Shown: in pieces, positions 1-7,224 of the stretch | Numbering within the stretch: the first letter of the stretch is position 1 | How the letters are laid out: each line of letters opens with the position of its first letter | Assembly: GCA_002483345.1 (NCBI GenBank) | Contig: DLHS01000005.1 | Location: forward strand, 337,064-401,063 | Direction: 5' to 3' | From: Bacteroidetes bacterium UBA7662 | Lineage (GTDB): Bacteria > Bacteroidota > Bacteroidia > UBA7662 | Length of the DNA stretch: 64,000 nt | Translations under genes and position numbers: made by a program | The notes under the pieces: generated by a model | Told to the model about the DNA's origin: nothing | The model's input: the letters and a program-made list of their open reading frames with translations, nothing else | The model's database searches: none

Positions 1-186
1 GGCGTGTCTTCCTTTGCCACAGGCCAGGTCCAGCACGACGCTGTTGGCAGCCAGGCCCAGATACTGGCAAATATTATCTATAAACGACTCCGCTTCTTTA
101 AAATCACGGTGTTTGTAAAGCACATGGTACCAGGGGGTGTCAAACCAGGACTGATACCAGGCTTTGTCGCCGGGGGTGGCCATCAT
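1..186 (-). CDS. Class I SAM-dependent methyltransferase (N-terminal fragment)
   Basis: This is the first 62 codons of a gene that runs off the left edge of the window. The translation begins M-M-A-T-P-G-D-K-A-W-Y and has an aromatic-rich N-terminus (WFDTPWYHVLY), followed near the edge by VLDLACGKGRHA. That is a classical motif I (SAM-binding glycine loop) of Rossmann-fold methyltransferases. Two in-frame ATGs (186 and 183) are possible starts; the first overlaps the TGA stop of the upstream nuclease gene as ATGA, suggesting translational coupling. The substrate cannot be inferred because the rest of the protein is missing. Confidence 0.8.
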   Translation of the reverse strand, partial: MMATPGDKAWYQSWFDTPWYHVLYKHRDFKEAESFIDNICQYLGLAANSVVLDLACGKGRHA

Positions 187-1199
187 TTTTTGAGTTCTAT
201 TTGCAGATAGATAGCAAAATGATCGCTGTACCCGCCCAGGTAGTTTTTGCCGGCATAGGTCCTCCAGGGGTTGCCTTTGTATTTTTCATTGGTTTCGCGC
301 AGAAAATCAGGCTTGTAAACACCTGCGCTGCCGCTTACATAGGCAACCTTTGCCTGGGGCCCCAGGGTGCTGCCCGACACAATAATGTGATCGATTTGCT
401 GATATTTCCGCTGATAAACAATGCTGCCCTCCCCGTTTTTTTGCAGGCTGTAGAAAGGATTGAAAAGGTCACCCTGGCCATTTTCGGCAGAGTCGGTTCG
501 AAGTACCTGATAAACACTTGAATCAGTTGCTTCGTCATTCAGATCACCCAGAATAAAAACGGCAGCAGCTGGCTGGGTACTTTTGATAGAGTCGTAAACA
601 GTTCTTGCCAGCCGGGCGGCGAGGGCCCTCTTAGGCGCTGATTTTTCCTGACCACCTACGCGGGACGGCCAGTGATTTACCAGAAAAAAAGCTTGCTGTC
701 CATTTTTAAGGGTTCCGTTGACGACCAGGATATCACGGGTTTTGAATTTGGGTTCACCGGGGTCGTGGAGATAAGCGGTACGGGCACCAACATTTTTTAA
801 GCTTCCTTTTTTGTATAAAAAAGCGACATCTATACCCCTTCCATCGGGAGAATCAAAGTGGACATACTGATACCTGAGCTTTTTTAGCCTTTTTTGCTGG
901 CACAGTGCCGCTACCACTGAAGCGTTTTCAACCTCACAGAGTCCCAGAAAGTCGGGCCCTTTTCCATGAGCCATACCGGCAATCACTTCCGCGAGCTTGT
1001 CGAGTTTGGCTTCATAACGGACACGGTTCCATGTTTTGGGGGTATCGGGAAGAAATTCTTCATCGTTGATAGCCGGATCGTTGAGGGTGTCGAAAAGATT
1101 TTCTACATTGTAGTGTGCCAGCGTTAGTTTTTGCGCCTGCACAACGGGTGGCAGGAGGAGCGCCATAACAAGGAGCAGATAGCTGTACTGTATTTTCAT
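183..1199 (-). CDS. Secreted endonuclease/exonuclease/phosphatase-family protein
   Basis: The product has 338 residues with a signal peptide (about residues 1-22, ending VVQAQ), so it is exported. It has the EEP-superfamily signatures in order: HYNVENLF (metal-site Asn), LGLCEVEN (catalytic Glu), GRGIDVAFLY, VNHWPSR (active-site His), FILGDLND (Asp/Asn pair), QIDHIIVS and the C-terminal SDHFAIYL catalytic Asp-His. Members hydrolyse phosphodiesters or phosphomonoesters in DNA, RNA, lipids or small molecules. Export suggests a nutrient-scavenging nuclease or phosphodiesterase, but the substrate is not determined by sequence. It overlaps the downstream methyltransferase gene by 4 bases. Confidence 0.88.
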   Translation of the reverse strand: MKIQYSYLLLVMALLLPPVVQAQKLTLAHYNVENLFDTLNDPAINDEEFLPDTPKTWNRVRYEAKLDKLAEVIAGMAHGKGPDFLGLCEVENASVVAALCQQKRLKKLRYQYVHFDSPDGRGIDVAFLYKKGSLKNVGARTAYLHDPGEPKFKTRDILVVNGTLKNGQQAFFLVNHWPSRVGGQEKSAPKRALAARLARTVYDSIKSTQPAAAVFILGDLNDEATDSSVYQVLRTDSAENGQGDLFNPFYSLQKNGEGSIVYQRKYQQIDHIIVSGSTLGPQAKVAYVSGSAGVYKPDFLRETNEKYKGNPWRTYAGKNYLGGYSDHFAIYLQIELKK

Positions 1200-1223
1200 A
1201 ATAATCGCTTAACCGAAGGCATT

Positions 1224-1253
1224 TTGACAAGCGAAAATAACACATTAAAATTG
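1224..1253 (+). promoter_or_regulatory. Candidate Bacteroidota-type promoter of the sixA-ppk1-ppx operon
   Basis: TTG at 1224-1226, a 19-base spacer, then TAAAATTG at 1246-1253. This matches the Bacteroidota -33/-7 pattern (TTG-N19-TAnnTTTG) with one mismatch. Transcription would start near 1259, about 30 bases before the sixA ATG. A perfect 11-base dyad (CCGTA-A-TACGG, 1263-1273) lies in the predicted leader and could be an operator; no regulator is identified. Confidence 0.5.
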
Positions 1254-1288
1254 TTGTGACGTCCGTAATACGGAGTGGGAGGAGGGTT

Positions 1289-1795
1289 ATGAAAAGATTG
1301 TATCTGTTACGCCATGCCAAAGCCGGTTTTGACCTTACGGGACAGGCCGATGCCGAACGTGTACTTACCCACAGCGGAAAGCAGGATGCTATTAAACTGG
1401 GCTATAAACTGAAGGGACGCAACGAAGAGATTGATTGGTTTAAGTGCAGTCCGGCTTTACGAACCCGGCAAACCATTGACGCCATCATGGAAGTTACCGG
1501 TTTCAGCGATATCCGGCTGGAGATGACACCGGAATTGTATCAGGCCAGTGATGAAAAATTTCTGCAGCAGATCCACCAAACACCTGAAAATATTAGTGCC
1601 TTGCTGCTCGTAGGGCATAATCCTTCCATTACCCAGGCTGCCAACTGGCTGGCCATTGATTTCCGGATCGACCACCTTCCAACCTGTGGCCTGCTTGCCT
1701 TTAGTTTTGAGGTAAATGCGTGGCACCAGATCAGCGAACACAGCGGTAAAGTGCTGTGGTTCGATTTTCCTAAAAATGAATACTCCATCCTCTGA
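1289..1795 (+). CDS. sixA: SixA-type phosphohistidine phosphatase (histidine phosphatase superfamily)
   Basis: A 168-residue protein with the RHG-type catalytic motif LRHAKAG (His9) at its N-terminus and the second catalytic His in LVGHNPS. The compact length without insertions fits SixA, which removes phosphate from phosphohistidine. The ATG at 1289 is chosen over an upstream in-frame ATG (1256) because it follows a strong purine-rich ribosome-binding site (GGAGGAGGG) and places the RHG motif at the usual position. It ends 2 bases before ppk1. The pairing suggests a role in polyphosphate or phosphohistidine metabolism, but the substrate is an inference. Confidence 0.85.
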   Translation: MKRLYLLRHAKAGFDLTGQADAERVLTHSGKQDAIKLGYKLKGRNEEIDWFKCSPALRTRQTIDAIMEVTGFSDIRLEMTPELYQASDEKFLQQIHQTPENISALLLVGHNPSITQAANWLAIDFRIDHLPTCGLLAFSFEVNAWHQISEHSGKVLWFDFPKNEYSIL

Positions 1796-1797
1796 AC

Positions 1798-3948
1798 ATG
1801 AGTCTGAATAACCCCGCCATTCTTTTTAAAAAAACTGTCAAAGGACTCAAATTTCAATTGCTGAATCGGGAGATCAGCTGGCTTGCCTTCAACGCAAGGG
1901 TTTTGCAGGAAGCTGAGAATCCGGATGTGCCCCTGCTCGAACGGATCAAATTCCTGGCGATTTTCTCCTCCAATCTGGACGAATTTTTTCGGGTCAGGGT
2001 AGCTTCCCAGCGCCGGCTTTTGCAGCTCCGGCCAAGTGCTTTGAATAAGCTTAACTTCCATCCGGATGCTATTTTGAATCAAATTCAGCAAACTGTAATC
2101 AAACAACAACAGCGGTTTGAAAGCATTTTTCACAACGATATTACCCCCGCTCTGGAGAAAGAGGGCGTTTTCATCCGCAGCGAGCGCCAATTGAGCGATG
2201 CACAAAGCGAATACCTCAAACTGGTATTCCGTACACAGATTTTCCCGTTTCTGACGCCCATCATGATCAGCTCGTCAGTTACCAATCCGCATATCAAAGA
2301 CGCTTACATCTATCTGGCTGTCAAAATGTATCATGCGGTTGACCCGGATGATTTTAAATACGCACTCATAGAATTGCCTACCAAGGTGGTTCCCCGCTTT
2401 TTTACACTACCTACGGAAGATGATACCAAAGCGGTTATACTGCTTGATGATGTGGTCAGACACAACCTCAAAAACATTTTCGCTTTTTTCGGATACGATA
2501 CCTACGAAGCCTACACCATCAAAGTTACCCGGGACCAGGAGTTGGACATTGACAACGACATCAGCGAAACGCTGGTGGAAAAGGTAAATAAAAGCCTGAA
2601 AACAAGAAAAAGGGGCGACCCGGTTCGGTTTATTTACGATGCCAACATGCCGCTTGATTTGTTGCAATTCCTTATCCGACGCATCGATCTGGAGAAATCC
2701 AACCTCATCCCTGGCGGACGTTATCACAACTTCAGCGATTTTATGGATTTCCCTGACCTCGGGAAGCCACATCTCAAGTACCAGACCCTTCAACCGGCCC
2801 CGGTTTTGTATCTCGACCGGTCTAAACGGATCTTTGATGCCATACGGAACAAAGATGTGATGGTTCATCATCCTTATCAGAGCTTTGATTATGTAATCAG
2901 GTTTTTGAGGGAGGCGGCCATCGATCCGCAGGTCACAAGCATCCGGATTACCTTGTATCGGGTAGCTAAAATTTCAAGTGTTGTAAACTCCCTCATCACT
3001 GCCGTGATGAATGGCAAGGATGTTACAGCCATGGTCGAGATTCAGGCCAGATTTGATGAAGAAACTAATATTTACTGGGCTGGGAAACTTCAGGAAGCAG
3101 GGGCTAAGGTTATTTTTGGTCAGCCCGGGCAGAAAGTCCACTGTAAAATGTGTATGGTAAGCCGCATTGAGAAGGGAAGAATCAGGGAGTATGTACACCT
3201 GGGCACAGGTAATTACAATGGTTTTACAGCAAAAATATATTGTGACGATGGTTTGTTTACGGCTGACAAGCGTATCACCACGGAAGTATCAAGGCTATTT
3301 AAAGCGCTTGAAAGAGGCAATAAACAATTTGCCTACCGGCACTTGCTGGTAGCGCCGTTTTATCTCCGCAATAAGTTCGTGGATCTGGTTGATAAAGAGA
3401 TAGCCCATGCCCGTCACGGCCACAAGGCGTATCTCATTCTGAAGATGAACAGCCTGGTGGATGCGGATATGATTCAGAAATTGTACGAAGCGAGTGAGGC
3501 AGGAGTCAAAATTAAGTTGATTATCAGGGGAGTGTGCTCACTTATGCCAGGCATCAAGGGGTTAAGTGAAAATATACAGGTTATCAGCATCATAGATCGA
3601 TTTCTGGAACACTCCCGGGTTTACATTTTTGGTAACAAGGGTAACGAGAAAATATACCTTTCGTCCGCAGATTGGATGACCCGGAATCTGACGCACCGGG
3701 TAGAAATTGCTTTTCCGATTTATTCGGCAGAAATCAGAAAGGAAATCAGGGATATGATTGATTTTCAGCTTCATGATAATGTAAAAGGCAGGGACATGAT
3801 ACATCCGCTGGCGAATACCATGAAAGTACAGCGGGCAGAGGAACCGATTATTCGGTCGCAATATGCCATTTACGAATATTTTGTGCGCATTTTTGAGGAA
3901 CAGAACCGGCCTGTTGCCGATTATAAACCTGCAAACGCACTGCATTGA
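1798..3948 (+). CDS. ppk1: Polyphosphate kinase 1
   Basis: A 716-residue protein of typical length for PPK1, which reversibly polymerises the gamma-phosphate of ATP into inorganic polyphosphate through a phosphohistidine intermediate. The N-terminal domain is clear (LNREISWLAFNARVL, SSNLDEFFRVRVA). The two phospholipase-D-like catalytic halves show the HxK-type active site KVHCKM (His448, the expected autophosphorylated residue) and FLEHSRVYIF (His605), followed by SSADWMTRN. It sits between sixA (2-base gap) and ppx (4-base overlap). The three form an operon that can make, degrade and possibly regulate polyphosphate. Confidence 0.97.
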   Translation: MSLNNPAILFKKTVKGLKFQLLNREISWLAFNARVLQEAENPDVPLLERIKFLAIFSSNLDEFFRVRVASQRRLLQLRPSALNKLNFHPDAILNQIQQTVIKQQQRFESIFHNDITPALEKEGVFIRSERQLSDAQSEYLKLVFRTQIFPFLTPIMISSSVTNPHIKDAYIYLAVKMYHAVDPDDFKYALIELPTKVVPRFFTLPTEDDTKAVILLDDVVRHNLKNIFAFFGYDTYEAYTIKVTRDQELDIDNDISETLVEKVNKSLKTRKRGDPVRFIYDANMPLDLLQFLIRRIDLEKSNLIPGGRYHNFSDFMDFPDLGKPHLKYQTLQPAPVLYLDRSKRIFDAIRNKDVMVHHPYQSFDYVIRFLREAAIDPQVTSIRITLYRVAKISSVVNSLITAVMNGKDVTAMVEIQARFDEETNIYWAGKLQEAGAKVIFGQPGQKVHCKMCMVSRIEKGRIREYVHLGTGNYNGFTAKIYCDDGLFTADKRITTEVSRLFKALERGNKQFAYRHLLVAPFYLRNKFVDLVDKEIAHARHGHKAYLILKMNSLVDADMIQKLYEASEAGVKIKLIIRGVCSLMPGIKGLSENIQVISIIDRFLEHSRVYIFGNKGNEKIYLSSADWMTRNLTHRVEIAFPIYSAEIRKEIRDMIDFQLHDNVKGRDMIHPLANTMKVQRAEEPIIRSQYAIYEYFVRIFEEQNRPVADYKPANALH

Positions 3949-4868
3949 ACGTAGCCGCCATAGACATCGGGTCAAACGCTGCCCGCTTATATATCTGTAG
4001 TTTTTTCCACGACGGTGCAGACCAGACCCGGATTAAAATATTGGAATTTGTCAGGGTTCCGGTTCGGTTGGGGGAAGATGTTTTTTCAACCCATCATATT
4101 CCTGAGGCCAAGGAAGCGGAATTGCTGGAATTACTGAAGGCCTTTCAGATACTCATGAAGCTTTTCCATGTGGAGGATTACAAAGCCTGTGCAACTTCCG
4201 CCATGCGTGAAGCGGCTAATGGCAAGGAGGTTGCCAAACGCATAGAAGCAGCCATCGGAATTAAAATCGACATCATTCCGGGCAATAAAGAAGCTGAACT
4301 TATCTATAAGGCCCACCAGGGAGCTATTGAAGAAGGAGGGAAACTACTCTTTGTTGATGTTGGGGGTGGCAGTACAGAGATTTCCCTGCTGCAGGGACAG
4401 AAAAAAATTGCCAGCCGCTCCTTTGATCTGGGTGCAGTACGGATATTGGACAAAAAGGATAAACCCAAAGACTGGGAACAGATGAAAGAATGGCTCAAAG
4501 TGGTGGTTAAGCCCTTTGGAGCTGATTACGCCATCGGAACAGGTGGTAATATCAATAAGCTGTTTGATCTGATGAACCTCAAGGAAGGGCGTTTTGCCAG
4601 CCAGAAGCAGCTTAAAACCACCTATGATTATGTGGCCAGTTTCGATCTGGATGCCCGTGTAAAGCAGCTGGGCCTGAACCCCGACCGGGCAGATGTAATC
4701 CTGCCGGCCACAGAGATTTACCTCAATGTGCTCAAAGCCAGTGGTGTAAACCGCATTACCATTTCCGGTTTGGGTTTAAAAGAAGGTATTGTGGCCGAAC
4801 TGCTCGAAAAACACCACCAGGCCATTATCCGGAAGTTTCAGGGGAATGAACGGTTTTCGGTTCATTAG
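3945..4868 (+). CDS. ppx: Exopolyphosphatase, Ppx/GppA family
   Basis: A 307-residue protein of the short Ppx/GppA type (actin-like ATPase fold without the C-terminal HD domain). The phosphate-1 loop AAIDIGSNAARL is at the N-terminus and the phosphate-2 loop DVGGGSTEISL at about residues 137-147; GTGGNINKL follows. The family releases terminal phosphate from polyphosphate or hydrolyses pppGpp. The start is a TTG whose last two bases form part of the TGA stop of ppk1 (TTGA overlap). No ATG lies close enough to preserve the first beta-strand, so translation is probably coupled to ppk1. Confidence 0.92.
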   Translation: MNVAAIDIGSNAARLYICSFFHDGADQTRIKILEFVRVPVRLGEDVFSTHHIPEAKEAELLELLKAFQILMKLFHVEDYKACATSAMREAANGKEVAKRIEAAIGIKIDIIPGNKEAELIYKAHQGAIEEGGKLLFVDVGGGSTEISLLQGQKKIASRSFDLGAVRILDKKDKPKDWEQMKEWLKVVVKPFGADYAIGTGGNINKLFDLMNLKEGRFASQKQLKTTYDYVASFDLDARVKQLGLNPDRADVILPATEIYLNVLKASGVNRITISGLGLKEGIVAELLEKHHQAIIRKFQGNERFSVH

Positions 4869-4899
4869 AAGATATAAATCCGATATTCATTTTTGGAGT

Positions 4900-6342
4900 A
4901 TGGTACGTTCTTTTTGGTTTGTCACTTTTCTGTTCCTTTTTTCTAATGTCTCCGGACAGGGACATGATTATGGGTTATTTCGGCAGGTTCCTTTTCAATA
5001 TGACTCCATTCAAAACGCAAGAAGGCTTTATCTGATTGGCGATGATAATACCTTTGGCCCTTTCCCAATAGGCTTCACATTCTGTTTTTTTAGAGCTAGT
5101 TACGACTCTTTTTATGTGTCTACAAATGGAGAAGTAACTTTTGTGAAACCGACACCTGCTCAAGCACCAGCTCCCCCAATCTATTCAAGAAGGATATTGC
5201 CAGATACAATTGCCCGTAGAGCAGTGATATATTTTCTTAAATCTGATTTTTACCCGGTCTTTCCAATTTCAAAATTATATCTGGAAACAAAAGGCTTGGC
5301 TCCCAATCGTAAACTCATAATCACGGTAGATTCTGTCGTGCAGTTTTTGTGTGAAGACAGGTATAACTTTTTTCAGGTAGTACTTGAGGAAAATGATGGT
5401 AGTGTTAGGTTTAATATTCTGAAAAAGGATACATGTTCTTCATGGATTCATGCACATCATGCCACCATTGGTATGCAGGATTATAGCAGGACAATTGCCG
5501 CAGTTGATACCCACTATATGGATAAACCTCTCAAATTAGATAGTATATCTTTTTTATTTTCGCGTGATTCTCTTCCTGATTTGATTAATCCTTTGGCTGA
5601 TAGCCTTGTTTGCAGTACAGGAGATAGTATTCGGCTTAGTGTTAACACTATGGTAGGCGGTGGTTCCTGTTTATGGCAATGGCAGGTCTTAAATTGGAGG
5701 ATTAATGGTATTGTCATCCCTTTCAGTAATGACTCTGTTCTTTTTGCAAGAAGTGCAGGAGAATATGATGTTTTATTAGGGAATGGAAACAGTACTATAG
5801 CCTCAAAACCAGTGAATATTTACAATCCTGAGTATATGAACTTTACTTTGGTAGGGCCTGACCAAATAGGGCCTACGCTTAGTTATACTTACACAACAAA
5901 TCCTGGCAATGGTTTATCATACCATTGGATTTGTGAAGGGTGTTCTCTCCTCTCAGCTCAGGGCTTTCCCATGATGAGTGTTGTTTGGCCTAACTATGTG
6001 CTGAATCCGGAAATACAAGTCTTGGTTTCGGACGGTACATGTTATGAGATATTCAGAAAACAACTTTGGTTTTTCCCGCTTTCAACATCTAAGGAACAGA
6101 TCTCAGAGATAAAAATTTATCCCAATCCTAATACAGGGGACTTTACCATCGAAACATTGTCTCAGCTTAAAGCTGAAAAATTGAAAATAATTGATCCAAC
6201 CGGTAGGGTAATCCCCTTTGATTTTATTCAAATAAATCAAAATGAGGTTCAATTATCTCTTCGAAGAAGGGTAAAAGGCTTATATTTCCTTGAATTAAAT
6301 TTTACAGAGGGAATCCGAAAAACTCGATTCATAGTTCATTAG
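4900..6342 (+). CDS. Secreted protein with T9SS type A C-terminal sorting domain
   Basis: A 480-residue exported protein. The ATG at 4900 is preferred because it directly precedes a signal peptide (MVRSFWFVTFLFLFSNVSGQG); upstream in-frame ATGs add a charged non-signal extension. The N-terminal region has the GPFPIGFTFCFF...FYVSTNGEVTF pattern of a beta-sandwich domain common in Bacteroidota surface proteins. The last ~75 residues (IKIYPNPNTGDFTIET...GRVIPF...GLYFLELN...FIVH) form a Por-secretion tail for export and surface anchoring. The gene is visibly richer in A+T than its neighbours, suggesting lateral origin or fast evolution. Its ligand or enzymatic role is unknown. Confidence 0.85.
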   Translation: MVRSFWFVTFLFLFSNVSGQGHDYGLFRQVPFQYDSIQNARRLYLIGDDNTFGPFPIGFTFCFFRASYDSFYVSTNGEVTFVKPTPAQAPAPPIYSRRILPDTIARRAVIYFLKSDFYPVFPISKLYLETKGLAPNRKLIITVDSVVQFLCEDRYNFFQVVLEENDGSVRFNILKKDTCSSWIHAHHATIGMQDYSRTIAAVDTHYMDKPLKLDSISFLFSRDSLPDLINPLADSLVCSTGDSIRLSVNTMVGGGSCLWQWQVLNWRINGIVIPFSNDSVLFARSAGEYDVLLGNGNSTIASKPVNIYNPEYMNFTLVGPDQIGPTLSYTYTTNPGNGLSYHWICEGCSLLSAQGFPMMSVVWPNYVLNPEIQVLVSDGTCYEIFRKQLWFFPLSTSKEQISEIKIYPNPNTGDFTIETLSQLKAEKLKIIDPTGRVIPFDFIQINQNEVQLSLRRRVKGLYFLELNFTEGIRKTRFIVH

Positions 6343-6371
6343 AAAGAATTTGAATTTTATAAAATAGTGAA

Positions 6372-7175
6372 TTACTTCTTTCTCCGGACAATCCACGTAT
6401 CCTGTGCCGGCTGACCATCCAGGATATATCCTGCTTCATGTTTCAGCAATTCAAAATCGGAGGCGATAAGTGCAGAAATTACCGCGGGCGGATGAAAGGC
6501 TCCATATACCCGGTGCCCCTCAGGGCCACTGCCGCGGACTACCAGCTCATTCCTGCCATACGAAAGCTGCTCGGTCTTTGTAAGTCTTGCCCGGAAAACA
6601 TCGCCATGTGTCGTGAAAAGAAAAATTCCCCCCGGGCGTAACACACGTGCTATTTCTTTGATCCAGGCGTAATGCCCTTTTGCAGACAGATGTGTAAAAA
6701 TTGAGATTGCATAAGCGAAATCGACACTTTCTGCTTCAAAATCAAGGGGCGGATAAAGTGAGTTATTTTTGATGTTGAACGCGGGAAAATGATGCTGTAA
6801 CCATTGAACAGTTTCCGGGTTATAGTCACTGCCTTGGATGTTCCCATTGGGAAAATGCGATGGTAAATGTCTCATTACCCTGGCCGGACCACACCCCCAG
6901 TCAAGTATGCTGTAAACAGTTTCTGCAGGCATCCAGGGAGCGATTTGCTCTTCCAGCCAGGAGGCTGTGTTTTTCCCATCCTCATAATACGCCTTGTAAT
7001 CCAGTCCATAGGCTTCATACATCATATAATCTGGCGGGAGTATAAAATCGGGGTGCGTCAATCTGAACTGTTGATTACTTTTCGCGAGCCGGCGACTACT
7101 CCAGATAAATTTCAATTTGGTGAGGGGCACCAATAAACCCAAGGTGCTGAGTATTTTTTTTAGACTGTTTTTCAT
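6372..7175 (-). CDS. Class I SAM-dependent methyltransferase
   Basis: A 267-residue cytosolic protein with a Methyltransf_25/11-type core: motif I ILDWGCGPARV, the acidic loop QGSDYNPE, motif III-like VDFAYAISIFTHL and the post-motif VLRPGGIFLFTTHG. A charged N-terminal extension of about 60 residues precedes the fold. The substrate is unknown; similar proteins act on small molecules or glycan/lipid intermediates. The ATG lies only 7 bases after a consensus -7 promoter element, so its mRNA may be leaderless. It converges on the T9SS gene at 4900-6342; an AGAAAGAA/TTCTTTCT inverted repeat (6341-6383) separates the two stops. Confidence 0.82.
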   Translation of the reverse strand: MKNSLKKILSTLGLLVPLTKLKFIWSSRRLAKSNQQFRLTHPDFILPPDYMMYEAYGLDYKAYYEDGKNTASWLEEQIAPWMPAETVYSILDWGCGPARVMRHLPSHFPNGNIQGSDYNPETVQWLQHHFPAFNIKNNSLYPPLDFEAESVDFAYAISIFTHLSAKGHYAWIKEIARVLRPGGIFLFTTHGDVFRARLTKTEQLSYGRNELVVRGSGPEGHRVYGAFHPPAVISALIASDFELLKHEAGYILDGQPAQDTWIVRRKK

Positions 7176-7182
7176 GCGTCCC

Positions 7183-7213
7183 CAAAGCTAAGTCCACATA
7201 TGTTTGAACCCAA
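7183..7213 (-). promoter_or_regulatory. Bacteroidota consensus promoter for the methyltransferase gene
   Basis: On the minus strand TTG (7213-7211), 20 bases, then TAGCTTTG (7190-7183), an exact TAnnTTTG match. Only seven bases separate it from the ATG at 7175, so the transcript would start at or within a few bases of the start codon. Confidence 0.6.
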
Positions 7214-7224
7214 GTCTCTGGCTT

